Part shown: piece after piece, positions 8,867 through 18,464 of the stretch
How the letters are laid out: every line of letters begins with the position of its first letter
Position numbering within the stretch: position 1 is the stretch's first letter
Assembly (NCBI RefSeq): GCF_049959315.1
Contig: NZ_CP188201.1
Strand: one strand, 5' to 3'
DNA: 64,000 nt
Source of the DNA: Serratia proteamaculans_D
Lineage (GTDB): Bacteria; Pseudomonadota; Gammaproteobacteria; Enterobacterales; Enterobacteriaceae
The notes under the pieces: generated by a model
Told to the model about the DNA's origin: nothing
Seen by the model: only the letters and a program-made list of their open reading frames with translations
The model's database searches: none
Translations under genes and position numbers: made by a program

Positions 8867-11800
8867 TCAGGCTGCCAGCGTATGCTCGCGGAATGCGCTC
8901 AGCAGCTCTTCGGTAAACTTCAGGCGCTTCTGGCGATCGGTCAGATCCAGCATAAACTTCAGCTTGCTCGGCCCGTCCAGGCGATAGACCTGCGGATTGC
9001 TTTGCAACAGTCCAATTAAATAGCCTGGGTCGACCCTGTTTTTTTCGCCAAATTCTATGAATCCACCGCGTTCATTACCTTCGATGCGCTTGATGCCCAG
9101 TAACTGCGCATGTTGACGCAGCGCCGCGCTTTGCAGCAGGTTACGCGCCGGGTCCGGCAGCAGGCCAAAGCGGTCAATCAGCTCCACCTTCAATTCTTCG
9201 AGTTCACCGTCGTTTTTCGCGCTGGCGATGCGCTTATAGAACGACAGGCGCGTATTGACGTCTGGAATGTAATCGTCCGGCAGCAGGGCCGGCATGCGCA
9301 GCTCCACTTCGGTCTGGTTGCTGGTGAGATCTTCCAGCGAAGGCTCGCGTCCGTTTTTCAGTGCGTCCACCGCGCTTTCAAGCAGTTCCATATACAGCGA
9401 GAAGCCGACGGTGGTCATCTGGCCGCTCTGGTCTTCACCGAGCAGTTCGCCAGCGCCGCGGATCTCCAGATCGTGGGTGGCCAGGGCAAAGCCGGCGCCC
9501 AGGTCTTCCAGTGATGCTATGGCTTCCAGGCGTTTATGGGCGTCGGTGCTCATGGCTTTCGGGGGCGGCGTCAGCAGATAGGCGTAGGCCTGATGGTGCG
9601 AACGTCCGACGCGGCCACGTAGCTGGTGCAGCTGCGCCAGCCCGAAGCGATCGGCACGCTCGATGATAATGGTATTGGCGCTGGGAATGTCGATGCCGGT
9701 TTCAATAATGGTGGTGCAGACCAGTACGTTAAAGCGCTGGTGGTGGAAGTCGTTCATCACCCGTTCCAGATCGCGTTCACGCATTTGGCCGTGGCCGATG
9801 GCAATACGCGCTTCCGGCACCAACTCCGCCAGTTTTGCTGCGGCTTTTTCGATATTTTCAACGTCGTTATACAGGTAGTAAACCTGGCCGCCGCGCAGCA
9901 CTTCACGCAGGATCGCCTCACGGACCACCAGGCTGTCGTACTCGCGGACAAAGGTTTTTACCGCCAGGCGACGGGCCGGTGGAGTGGCAATAATCGACAG
10001 GTCGCGCATGCCGCTCATGGCCATATTCAGGGTCCGTGGGATAGGCGTCGCGGTCAGCGTCAGAATATCCACATCGGCACGCATCGCCTTGATGCGTTCT
10101 TTGTGGCGCACGCCGAATCGGTGTTCTTCATCGACGATCAGCAGCCCCAGATCTTTCCAGCGCAGATCGCTCTGCAGCAGTTTGTGGGTACCGATGATGA
10201 TATCTACTTTGCCGTCGACGGCATCATCCATCACCTGTTGTTGTTCCTTGGCGCTGCGGAAGCGCGACATCATCTCAATGCGGATCGGCCAGGTGGCGAA
10301 GCGATCGCGGAAGTTGTCGAAATGCTGCTGCGCCAGCAGGGTGGTTGGCACCAGTACCGCGACCTGTTTGCCGTTCTCCACCGCCAGGAAGGCGGCGCGC
10401 ATCGCCACTTCGGTTTTGCCGAAGCCGACGTCACCACACACCAGACGGTCCATGGCCAGTGGCTGGCACATGTCGCTCAGCACGGCGTTAATCGCCTGCT
10501 CCTGGTCCGGGGTGGTCTCAAACGGGAAGGCCTGACAGAACAGTTGATACTGCTCGCGGTCATGTTTAAAGGCGAAGCCGGTTTTGGCGGCGCGTTGGGC
10601 GTAAATATCCAGCAGTTCTGCCGCCACGTCGCGCACCCGCTCGGCGGCTTTTTGTCGTGCACGCGACCAGGCATCACCGCCTAATTTGTGCAGCGGCGCG
10701 TTTTCGTCGGCACCGCCGGCGTAACGGCTGATCAGATGCAGTGACGAGACCGGCACGTAGAGTTTATCTTCACCGGCGTAGGACAGGATCAGGTACTCGG
10801 CCTTGATGCCACCGGCTTCCAGCGTGGTCAGGCCAACGTAACGGCCAACGCCGTGTTCCAGGTGCACCACCGGCTGGCCAGGGTGCAATTCTGCCAGATT
10901 GCGGATCAGAACATCGGTATTGATGGTGCGACGGTTATCTTGCCGACGGCGACTGACGCGCTCGCCGAGCAGATCGCTTTCGCAGATCAAGGCCCGGTTG
11001 CGCATGCCGTCGAGGAAGCCGCGCTCGGAGGCGCCGACCATCATGTAACGGCCCGCCGATTCGGCCTGATCGAGATGCTGGATCAGTGAAGGACGGAGTT
11101 TGATGCGGCCGAGCAGATCCTGCAGGGTTTCGCGACGCCCCTCGCTTTCGACCGAGAAAATAATGCTGCCGTCGAAGCTTTCAATAAAATGGCGCAGGCT
11201 GTCCAGTGGCGCTTTCTGCTGGGCTTGTACCGCCAGATCCGGCAGCACGCGGTAATCCAGATTGGTGTTACCGGCTTTGGCAGGCAGTTCTTCGGTTTTC
11301 AGCGCCATGCGCGGCCAGGCTTTCAGTTCACCAAACAGCGCATCAACCCGTAGCCACAGGCTGTCCGGTGCCAGCAGCGGCCGCATAGGATCGACGCGGC
11401 GGCTCTCATAGCGTTGGTTGACGTCCTGCCAGAAGCGTTCGGCGGCGCTCTCCAGATTACCGGTATTGACGATCAGCGTGTTGTCCGGCAGATAACTGAA
11501 CAGCGAAGGCAGCGGTTGGCTGAAAAACAGCGGCTGCCAGTATTCGATACCGGCCGGCCAGGTGCCTTTGCTGACCTGCTGATAAATATGTTCGGCGTCG
11601 CGACGCACCTCAAACTGCTCACGCCACTGACTGCGGAACAGCTCGATGGCATTTTTGTCGGTTGGAAATTCATGGGCCGGCAGCAGGTTGATGGCATCGA
11701 CTTCGCTGAGCGTGCGCTGGTTGTCGACATCAAAGGTGCGCAGGCTGTCGATCTCGTCATCGAAGAAATCGATGCGATAAGGCTCTTCGCTGCCCATAGG

Positions 11801-12349
11801 GAACAGGTCAAGCAGCGCACCGCGGGTGGCAAACTCGCCATGTTCCATCACCTGATCAACGCTGCGGTAGCCGGCCTGCTCCAGTTGAGCACGCAGTTTG
11901 TCGCGCGACAGGCGCTGGCCTTTTTTCATCACCAGCGCGTGGCCGTGCAGGAATTCGTGCGGGCAAACGCGTTGCATCAGGGTATTGACCGGCAGAATGA
12001 TCACGCCACGCACCATGGTCGGCAGATGGTACAGGCTCGACAGACGGGCGGAGATGATTTCCTGATGCGGTGAGAAGCTGTCGTAGGGCAGGGTTTCCCA
12101 GTCGGACAGCGTGGTGACCATTTGATCGGTAAATTGCTGAATTTCGTCGCGCAGACGCAGGGCATTTTGCATGTCCGGGGCGATCAGCATCACCGGCCCG
12201 TTGTGACGTTCGACAATCTCGGCGCATTCCACGGCACAGGCCGAGCCGGTCAGTTGCCCCAACTGGCGCAAATCGCCCGCGCGCTCAGGCAGGGAATAAC
12301 GGGAGGATGAAGAAGAAGCAGAACGGTTACGGTTATCGGAGATGCTCAT
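8867..12349 (-). CDS. mfd: Transcription-repair coupling factor
   Basis: ATP-dependent translocase that removes RNA polymerase stalled at DNA lesions and recruits UvrA. From the chosen start the protein has 1160 residues (E. coli 1148). It shows the UvrB-like N-terminal module, the RNA polymerase-interacting domain (HLEHGVGRYVGL), Walker A (CGDVGFGKTEVAM), the DEEH box (LLIVDEEHRFG), motif III TATPIPRT, motif VI QLRGRVGRS and the C-terminal regulatory domain. The longer frame opens with GTG at 12397, which has a fair AAAGG; MSISDN at 12349 was preferred because E. coli Mfd starts near here. Confidence 0.97.
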   Translation of the reverse strand: MSISDNRNRSASSSSSRYSLPERAGDLRQLGQLTGSACAVECAEIVERHNGPVMLIAPDMQNALRLRDEIQQFTDQMVTTLSDWETLPYDSFSPHQEIISARLSSLYHLPTMVRGVIILPVNTLMQRVCPHEFLHGHALVMKKGQRLSRDKLRAQLEQAGYRSVDQVMEHGEFATRGALLDLFPMGSEEPYRIDFFDDEIDSLRTFDVDNQRTLSEVDAINLLPAHEFPTDKNAIELFRSQWREQFEVRRDAEHIYQQVSKGTWPAGIEYWQPLFFSQPLPSLFSYLPDNTLIVNTGNLESAAERFWQDVNQRYESRRVDPMRPLLAPDSLWLRVDALFGELKAWPRMALKTEELPAKAGNTNLDYRVLPDLAVQAQQKAPLDSLRHFIESFDGSIIFSVESEGRRETLQDLLGRIKLRPSLIQHLDQAESAGRYMMVGASERGFLDGMRNRALICESDLLGERVSRRRQDNRRTINTDVLIRNLAELHPGQPVVHLEHGVGRYVGLTTLEAGGIKAEYLILSYAGEDKLYVPVSSLHLISRYAGGADENAPLHKLGGDAWSRARQKAAERVRDVAAELLDIYAQRAAKTGFAFKHDREQYQLFCQAFPFETTPDQEQAINAVLSDMCQPLAMDRLVCGDVGFGKTEVAMRAAFLAVENGKQVAVLVPTTLLAQQHFDNFRDRFATWPIRIEMMSRFRSAKEQQQVMDDAVDGKVDIIIGTHKLLQSDLRWKDLGLLIVDEEHRFGVRHKERIKAMRADVDILTLTATPIPRTLNMAMSGMRDLSIIATPPARRLAVKTFVREYDSLVVREAILREVLRGGQVYYLYNDVENIEKAAAKLAELVPEARIAIGHGQMRERDLERVMNDFHHQRFNVLVCTTIIETGIDIPSANTIIIERADRFGLAQLHQLRGRVGRSHHQAYAYLLTPPPKAMSTDAHKRLEAIASLEDLGAGFALATHDLEIRGAGELLGEDQSGQMTTVGFSLYMELLESAVDALKNGREPSLEDLTSNQTEVELRMPALLPDDYIPDVNTRLSFYKRIASAKNDGELEELKVELIDRFGLLPDPARNLLQSAALRQHAQLLGIKRIEGNERGGFIEFGEKNRVDPGYLIGLLQSNPQVYRLDGPSKLKFMLDLTDRQKRLKFTEELLSAFREHTLAA

Positions 12350-12500
12350 GAAGGTATCTTTAATCAATGTGTTAAATTTCGCCCTGGCACAAATCACGCT
12401 GCGCCTTTACCCGGTAATACTAGCCCACTGGGCAGTAAACTGACACAGGTAAAAGCGCGATGCGGCGGTCTATTGGCGTATGTTTAACCTTCGGCAGGCA

Positions 12501-13484
12501 TTATTCTTGCGCCGCCATGGCGAGATAGTCGGCGATTTTATCGACGTCCACGTTACCACCGCTGACGATCACCCCGACCTTTTTGCCGCGCAAATCGAGC
12601 AGCGAATTCATCGCCGCCGCTGCGGCCAGGCAACCGGTCGGCTCGACCACCATTTTCATCCGCTCCATAAAGAAGCGCATCTGCCGACACAACTGCGGAT
12701 CGCTGACCGTCAAGATATCCTCGACGTACTGCTGAATGATTGGGAAGGTCAATGCACCCACCTGTTGAGTCTGTGCACCGTCGGCGATGGTTTTCGGTAG
12801 CGGGATCTGTACCGGCCGGCCACTGCGAAATGCCTGCTGCACATCGTTGCCTGCCTGTGGTTCTACGCCGAACACCCTACAGCCCGGCGACCAGTGGTGC
12901 GCGGCGACCGCGCTGCCGGCCAGCAAGCCACCGCCGCCGGTGCAGACCAGCAACACATCCAAAGGGCCCACTTCCTCAATCAGTTCTTTGGTGGCCGTGC
13001 CCTGACCGGCGATCACCTGCGGGTAATCGTAAGGGGGGATCATCGTCAGACCCTGTTCGGCCGCCAGCCGTTGAGTAATGGCTGCGCGATCTTCGCTGTG
13101 GCGCTGATAAATCACCACCTTGGCACCGTAACCGCGCGTTGCCGCCAGTTTGGCCGCAGGGGCGTCGTGCGGCATCACTATGGTTACGTTAACTCCCAGT
13201 TCCCGCGCCGCCAACGCCATGGCCTGCGCGTGGTTGCCGGAAGAGAAGGCAATCACCCCAGCCTTGCGCTGCGCATCACTCAATTGAGCAATCGAGTTGT
13301 ATGCGCCGCGGAACTTGAAGGCACCGACGCGCTGGAAATTCTCACATTTAAAGAAAAGTTGCGCGCCGCTAAGGCGATCGGCCTGCTGCGAGGTCATGAC
13401 CGGCGTGCGGATGGCATGTCCGGCCAGAATTTCTGCGGCGGTAGAGATATCGGCGGCGGTGATACAGTGGGGCGTTGAACTCAT
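12501..13484 (-). CDS. PLP-dependent threonine/serine dehydratase family (hydroxyaspartate ammonia-lyase type)
   Basis: Fold-type II pyridoxal-phosphate enzyme of 327 residues without the regulatory ACT domain of biosynthetic IlvA. The PLP lysine lies in VGAFKFRGAYN (about residue 57), the phosphate-binding loop is CTGGGGLLAGSA, and SSGNHAQA is typical of the family. Its length and motifs suit threo-3-hydroxyaspartate ammonia-lyase, catabolic threonine dehydratase or serine racemase; the substrate cannot be fixed from sequence. It is divergent from a YheO-type regulator 74 bases away, probably its controller. Confidence 0.85.
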   Translation of the reverse strand: MSSTPHCITAADISTAAEILAGHAIRTPVMTSQQADRLSGAQLFFKCENFQRVGAFKFRGAYNSIAQLSDAQRKAGVIAFSSGNHAQAMALAARELGVNVTIVMPHDAPAAKLAATRGYGAKVVIYQRHSEDRAAITQRLAAEQGLTMIPPYDYPQVIAGQGTATKELIEEVGPLDVLLVCTGGGGLLAGSAVAAHHWSPGCRVFGVEPQAGNDVQQAFRSGRPVQIPLPKTIADGAQTQQVGALTFPIIQQYVEDILTVSDPQLCRQMRFFMERMKMVVEPTGCLAAAAAMNSLLDLRGKKVGVIVSGGNVDVDKIADYLAMAAQE

Positions 13485-13558
13485 GGCGACCTCGCGCTGG
13501 TGAAAGGTTGATTGATTACCCAGAAATTTTAATTTACTCTTTGTTAAGTTATTGTCAA

Positions 13559-14212
13559 ATGGTTAAGTTAATGAGCGATCTCAGGCAGGAAAATGCGCTG
13601 TTACTGCGCGAAGCGGAAAAAATTGTCCAGGCGCTGGGCGTGATGTTTGCCCCCAGTTGTGAAGTGGTGCTGCACGATCTGACCCAGCCGGAGAGTGCTA
13701 TCGTCGCCATCGCCAATAATCTGTCTAACCGCAACATTGGTGACGCTGCCAGCGAAATGGGGCTGGAACGCATTGCCTCGCCGGATTTTCCTGACGTGGT
13801 GCAAAACTATGCCAATGCCTTCCCGGACGGCCGCCCGGCCAAGAGCACCTCAATAGGTCTGCGCAACAGTCAGGGCGTTTTTGTGGCCGCGATTTGTCTT
13901 AATCTGGACGTCTCGATTTTCAACAGTGCCACCGCTATTTTGCAGCAGTTAACCGCGGTGGTGCAGAGCACGCCGCAGCCGGTTGCCGAAGGCGTGCGCT
14001 CGCTGTCGGACATCGCCTCGGTGATCAACAACTTTGCGGCTTCGCATGCCACCGCTCCGCGCGCGCTTTCTTCCGAGCAACGTTTTCAGGCTCTCCAACT
14101 GTTAAAGCAGCAGGGCTATCTGCAACTGCGCGGCGCAGCCACCATGGCGGCGGAAGCCCTGGGTATTTCGCGGGTGTCGGTTTACAACCTGTTAAAGCGT
14201 GACGCCGGGTGA
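13559..14212 (+). CDS. YheO/DauR-like PAS and HTH transcriptional regulator
   Basis: A 217-residue DNA-binding protein. The N-terminal YheO-like PAS domain (about residues 15-125) contains SCEVVLHDLTQPESAIVAIAN and the conserved STSIGLRNSQGVFVAAICLNLD. The C-terminal helix-turn-helix (about 170-217) ends in AAEALGISRVSVYNLLKR. The family includes DauR, the repressor of D-arginine catabolism in Pseudomonas. Being divergent from the PLP dehydratase, it most likely regulates that gene. Starts at 13559 (MVKL) and 13571 (MSDL) are both possible; neither has a strong ribosome site. An open frame extends to 13475. Confidence 0.85.
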   Translation: MVKLMSDLRQENALLLREAEKIVQALGVMFAPSCEVVLHDLTQPESAIVAIANNLSNRNIGDAASEMGLERIASPDFPDVVQNYANAFPDGRPAKSTSIGLRNSQGVFVAAICLNLDVSIFNSATAILQQLTAVVQSTPQPVAEGVRSLSDIASVINNFAASHATAPRALSSEQRFQALQLLKQQGYLQLRGAATMAAEALGISRVSVYNLLKRDAG

Positions 14213-14330
14213 CGTGCTGCCGTTAGCGCGATCGGCGGAATAAAAGGCGTCAGGGTGGTTCCCTAAACGGGGTATAGCCTTTATTATCCTTGATCACTTT
14301 CGCTTAAGCTACGGCAACAAAACGGATTTC

Positions 14331-15533
14331 ATGTATCAACCTGTCGCGTTATTCATTGGCCTGCGTTACATGCGCGGGCGGGCTTCAGACCGCTTCGGGC
14401 GGTTTGTTTCCTGGCTTTCCACCATCGGCATTACGCTGGGGGTGATGGCGTTGGTTACCGTCTTGTCGGTGATGAACGGTTTTGAAAAGGATCTGGAGAA
14501 CAATATCCTCGGCCTAATGCCGCAGGCGTTGATTACCAGCCCGCAGGGGTCAATCAACCCGCAACAAATCCCGGCATCGGCGGTGCAGAGCCTGCAGGGC
14601 GTCAACCGCGTTGCACCTTTGACTACCGGTGACGTGGTGCTGCAAAGCGCCCGCAGCGTAGCGGTGGGGGTGATGCTGGGGGTGAACCCTGACGAAGCCG
14701 ATCCACTGACGCCGTTTCTGGTGAACGTCAAACAGCAACAGCTGCAGCCGGGCCAATACAATATCATCATCGGTGAACAGTTAGCCGGGCAACTGGGCGT
14801 TAAACGTGGCGATCCGCTGCGGGTGATGGTGCCGAGTGCCAGCCAGTTCACGCCGATGGGCCGCATTCCGATCCAGCGTCTGTTTACCGTGATTGGCACC
14901 TTCCATGCCAATAGTGAAGTAGACGGTACCCAGATGCTGGTCAATCAGCAGGATGCTTCGCGCCTGCTGCGCTATCCGGCCGGCAATATCACCGGTTGGC
15001 GCCTGTTCCTGCAGCAGCCGCTGACGGTCGATACCCTCAGCCAACAGAAATTGCCGCAGGGTACCGAATGGAAAGACTGGCGCGAACGCAAGGGCGAGCT
15101 GTTCCAGGCGGTACGTATGGAGAAGAACATGATGGGGCTGTTGCTTAGCCTGATCGTGGCGGTGGCGGCATTTAACATTATTACTTCCCTTGGCCTGCTG
15201 GTAATGGAAAAGCAGGGCGAAGTGGCTATTTTGCAAACCCAGGGTCTGACACGTCGACAGGTGATGTCGGTGTTTATGGTGCAGGGAGCCAGCGCCGGTA
15301 TTATCGGTTCGCTGCTCGGCACGCTGCTCGGGGTGTTACTGGCCAGCAATCTTAATAACCTGATGCCGATCCTCGGCGCATTGATTGACGGCGCATCGCT
15401 GCCGGTGGCGGTTGATCCGCTGCAGGTGACGGTCATTGCCGTAGCGGCGATGGCGGTTTCCCTGTTGTCCACGCTTTACCCTTCATGGCGCGCTGCCGCC
15501 GTACAACCCGCTGAGGCTTTACGTTATGAGTAA
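14331..15533 (+). CDS. lolC: Lipoprotein-releasing complex membrane subunit LolC
   Basis: One of the two inner-membrane subunits of the LolCDE ABC exporter, which lifts mature outer-membrane lipoproteins from the inner membrane and passes them to LolA. The 400-residue protein has the MacB/FtsX-type layout: one N-terminal membrane helix (about 28-50), a large periplasmic domain (50-260), then three membrane helices (about 268-295, 315-345, 360-380). It ends ALRYE and overlaps lolD by eight bases. Confidence 0.97.
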   Translation: MYQPVALFIGLRYMRGRASDRFGRFVSWLSTIGITLGVMALVTVLSVMNGFEKDLENNILGLMPQALITSPQGSINPQQIPASAVQSLQGVNRVAPLTTGDVVLQSARSVAVGVMLGVNPDEADPLTPFLVNVKQQQLQPGQYNIIIGEQLAGQLGVKRGDPLRVMVPSASQFTPMGRIPIQRLFTVIGTFHANSEVDGTQMLVNQQDASRLLRYPAGNITGWRLFLQQPLTVDTLSQQKLPQGTEWKDWRERKGELFQAVRMEKNMMGLLLSLIVAVAAFNIITSLGLLVMEKQGEVAILQTQGLTRRQVMSVFMVQGASAGIIGSLLGTLLGVLLASNLNNLMPILGALIDGASLPVAVDPLQVTVIAVAAMAVSLLSTLYPSWRAAAVQPAEALRYE

Positions 15534-16230
15534 CCATCTTTTGTTGCAGTGCGACAACCTGTGCAAGACGTATCAGGAAGGCAACCTGCATACCGACGTA
15601 CTGCGTAATGTCAGCTTTGCCATGCAGCCGGGCGAGATGATGGCGATTGTCGGTAGTTCGGGCTCCGGGAAAAGTACTCTGTTGCACCTGTTGGGCGGGC
15701 TGGATTCACCGACCTCCGGCGAGGTGATTTACAAGGGCCAGTCGCTGAATACGTTGTCCTCGGCGGCCAAGGCCGAACTGCGCAACCGCCAGCTTGGTTT
15801 TATCTACCAGTTCCATCACCTGTTGCCGGACTTTACCGCACTGGAAAACGCCGCCATGCCACTGTTGATTGGCGGCATGAAACCGGCGCAGGCGCAGGAA
15901 AAGGCGCTGGAAATGCTGACCGCGGTCGGGCTGGAAAAACGCAGCAAGCACCGGCCTTCAGAACTGTCCGGTGGTGAACGTCAGCGCGTGGCGATTGCCC
16001 GTGCGCTGGTCAATAATCCGTCGCTGGTCTTGGCGGATGAACCCACCGGCAACCTGGATAAACGCACCGCCGACAGCATCTTTGATCTGCTCGGTGAACT
16101 GAACGTGCGCCAGGGCACCGCGTTCCTGGTGGTGACCCATGACCTGCAATTGGCCAAGCGTCTCAGCCGCCAGTTGGAAATGGCTGACGGCCATCTGCAG
16201 GCCCAGTTGACCCTGTTGGGGGCTGAGTAA
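15526..16230 (+). CDS. lolD: Lipoprotein-releasing complex ATPase LolD
   Basis: Cytosolic ATPase of LolCDE. The 234-residue protein has Walker A GSSGSGKST (near residue 42), ABC signature LSGGERQRVAIARAL, Walker B LVLADEPTGNLD and the switch histidine in VVTHD. The start overlaps the end of lolC, and its stop codon overlaps the lolE start (TAATG), so the three subunits are translationally coupled. Confidence 0.98.
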   Translation: MSNHLLLQCDNLCKTYQEGNLHTDVLRNVSFAMQPGEMMAIVGSSGSGKSTLLHLLGGLDSPTSGEVIYKGQSLNTLSSAAKAELRNRQLGFIYQFHHLLPDFTALENAAMPLLIGGMKPAQAQEKALEMLTAVGLEKRSKHRPSELSGGERQRVAIARALVNNPSLVLADEPTGNLDKRTADSIFDLLGELNVRQGTAFLVVTHDLQLAKRLSRQLEMADGHLQAQLTLLGAE

Positions 16231-17477
16231 TGGCAGGCGCGTCACTCTCCTTTCTGACGGCCCTGCGTTTTAGCCGCGGGCGCAAGCGTGGCGGCATGGT
16301 GTCACTGATTTCGGTGATTTCCACCATCGGTATTGCGCTGGGCGTGGCGGTGCTGATCGTCGGCCTGAGTGCCATGAACGGTTTTGAGCGCGAACTGAAA
16401 AACCGCATTCTGGCGGTGGTGCCACACGGTGAAATCGAACCGGTGAAACAGCCGTTCAAAGACTGGTCGTCGATTCTGCAACGGGTGGAAAAGGTGCCCG
16501 GCATTGTGGCTGCCGCCCCCTATATCAACTTTACCGGCCTGATGGAAAATGGCGCGCAGCTGCGTGCGGTCGGCGTCAAAGGCGTTGACCCACAGCAGGA
16601 AAATCAGCTCAGCGCGCTGCCGAAATATGTGCAGGGCGATGCCTGGGCCAATTTCAAAAGCGGTGAGCAACAGGTGATCCTCGGTAAAGGCGTTGCCGAT
16701 GCCCTTGGTGTCAAGCAGGGCAGTTATGTGACGGTGATGATCCCCAACAGCGATCCGCAAATGAAGCTGTTGCAACCGAAACGTATTCGTCTGCACGTGA
16801 CCGGTATTTTGCAGCTTAGCGGCCAGCTTGATCACAGCCTGGCGATGGTACCGTTGGCCGATGCCCAGCAATATCTGGACATGGGCGACAGCGTGACCGG
16901 CATAGCCATCAAGGTGAACGACGTATTTGCCGCCAACAAACTGGTGCGTGACGCCGGCGAGGTCACCAACTCCTACGTTTACATCAAGAGCTGGATTGGC
17001 ACCTACGGCTATATGTACCGCGATATCCAGATGATCCGCGCCATCATGTATCTGGCGATGGTGCTGGTGATCGGGGTTGCCTGCTTTAATATCGTTTCTA
17101 CGCTGGTGATGGCGGTGAAGGACAAGAGCGGCGATATCGCCGTGCTGCGCACCCTGGGTGCCAAAGACGGGTTTATCCGCGCCATATTCATTTGGTATGG
17201 CCTGTTGGCCGGGCTGGTGGGCAGCGTCAGCGGTGTGGTGGTCGGGGTGATCGCCTCGCTGCAGCTGACCAATATCATCAAAGGGTTGGAAAAGCTGATG
17301 GGGCACTCATTCCTGTCGGGAGATATTTACTTCATCGACTTCCTGCCTTCCGAGCTGCACTGGCTGGACGTGGTGATTGTATTGGTGACCGCGCTGGTAC
17401 TCAGCCTGTTGGCTAGCTGGTATCCGGCCAGGCGTGCCAGCCGTATCGATCCGGCACGAGTGTTGAGCGGACAATAA
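16230..17477 (+). CDS. lolE: Lipoprotein-releasing complex membrane subunit LolE
   Basis: Second membrane subunit of LolCDE, the one that receives the lipoprotein substrate. The 415-residue protein has the same one-plus-three membrane helix layout as LolC, with MNGFERELKNRIL after the first helix and YPARRASRIDPARVL at the end, typical of FtsX/MacB relatives. A rho-independent terminator follows within 30 bases of the stop. Confidence 0.97.
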   Translation: MAGASLSFLTALRFSRGRKRGGMVSLISVISTIGIALGVAVLIVGLSAMNGFERELKNRILAVVPHGEIEPVKQPFKDWSSILQRVEKVPGIVAAAPYINFTGLMENGAQLRAVGVKGVDPQQENQLSALPKYVQGDAWANFKSGEQQVILGKGVADALGVKQGSYVTVMIPNSDPQMKLLQPKRIRLHVTGILQLSGQLDHSLAMVPLADAQQYLDMGDSVTGIAIKVNDVFAANKLVRDAGEVTNSYVYIKSWIGTYGYMYRDIQMIRAIMYLAMVLVIGVACFNIVSTLVMAVKDKSGDIAVLRTLGAKDGFIRAIFIWYGLLAGLVGSVSGVVVGVIASLQLTNIIKGLEKLMGHSFLSGDIYFIDFLPSELHWLDVVIVLVTALVLSLLASWYPARRASRIDPARVLSGQ

Positions 17478-17486
17478 TCAAAATCA

Positions 17487-17516
17487 GGGGAGGCAGAGAT
17501 GCCGCCCCATTTTTTT
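17487..17516 (+). terminator. Rho-independent terminator between lolE and nagK
   Basis: GGGGAGGCA, loop GAGA, TGCCGCCCC (one internal mismatch), followed by seven T residues. The nagK start is only 16 bases past the T-run, so nagK must be expressed by readthrough or from a promoter inside lolE. Confidence 0.8.
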
Positions 17517-17532
17517 AGCCTGAGGGTGGGTT

Positions 17533-18453
17533 ATGTACTACGGTTTCGATATGGGCGGCACCAAGATTGAGCTGGGCGTATTCGACGCAGACCTGCAGCG
17601 CATTTGGCAAAAAAGGGTGCCGACGCCGCGTGAAGATTATCAGCAACTGCTGGCGACGTTGCGCGACCTGACCTTTGAGGCAGATGCGTTCTGTGGTCAG
17701 AAGGGCATGGTCGGTATCGGCATTCCGGGGCTGCCCAATGATGACGACGGCACCGTGTTCACCGCCAACGTGCCGGCGGCGATGGGGCAAAAGTTGCCGC
17801 ATGACCTGGCTGAACTGATTGGTCGTGAAGTGCGCATTGATAATGATGCCAACTGCTTTGCGCTTTCGGAAGCCTGGGACGAAGAGTTCCGTCACTATCC
17901 CACCGTATTGGGCATTATTCTTGGCACCGGGGTTGGCGGCGGGTTGATCGTTGATGGCAAGGTGGTCTCCGGGCGCAATTATATCGCCGGTGAATTCGGC
18001 CACTTCCGCCTGCCGGTAGATGCCCTTGAGGTGCTGGGCCGTGATATACCTCGCGTTCCCTGTGGCTGCGGTCATCAGGGTTGCATCGAAAATTACATTT
18101 CCGGCCGCGGTTTTGAGTGGATGTATGCCCACTTTTACCAGCAGCACTTGCCTGCGCAGCAGATCATTGCGCATTATCAGTCGGGTGAGCCGCAGGCCGT
18201 GGCTCACGTCGAACGTTTTATGGACGTGCTGGCGATATGTCTGGGTAATCTGCTGACCATCATCGATCCCCATCTGGTGGTGATTGGCGGTGGGTTGTCG
18301 AACTTTGAAGCGATCTACCAGGAATTACCGCAGCGTTTGCCGACACATCTGTTGCGCGTGGCCAAGTTGCCACGGATTGAAAAGGCGCGCTACGGCGACG
18401 CCGGTGGGGTGCGCGGAGCCGCGTTCCTCAATTTGGTCAACAGGGAAAAGTAA
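17533..18453 (+). CDS. nagK: N-acetyl-D-glucosamine kinase
   Basis: ROK-family sugar kinase that phosphorylates N-acetylglucosamine, chiefly that recovered from peptidoglycan turnover. The 306-residue protein has the ATP phosphate loop DMGGTKIELG at the N-terminus, the catalytic-base region IDNDANCF, the glycine-rich LGTGVGGGLIVDG, and the ROK zinc site with the cysteine cluster CGCGHQGC after the conserved GEFGH. GAGGGTGGG precedes the ATG. cobB follows after 11 bases, as in E. coli. Confidence 0.96.
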   Translation: MYYGFDMGGTKIELGVFDADLQRIWQKRVPTPREDYQQLLATLRDLTFEADAFCGQKGMVGIGIPGLPNDDDGTVFTANVPAAMGQKLPHDLAELIGREVRIDNDANCFALSEAWDEEFRHYPTVLGIILGTGVGGGLIVDGKVVSGRNYIAGEFGHFRLPVDALEVLGRDIPRVPCGCGHQGCIENYISGRGFEWMYAHFYQQHLPAQQIIAHYQSGEPQAVAHVERFMDVLAICLGNLLTIIDPHLVVIGGGLSNFEAIYQELPQRLPTHLLRVAKLPRIEKARYGDAGGVRGAAFLNLVNREK

Positions 18454-18464
18454 GGAGAGAGTTA

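Noticed and set aside
9626..10684. Long open frame on the plus strand opposite mfd, with others at 10853 and 11414
   Set aside because: They mirror conserved Mfd helicase codons, lack ribosome sites and resemble no protein family I know.
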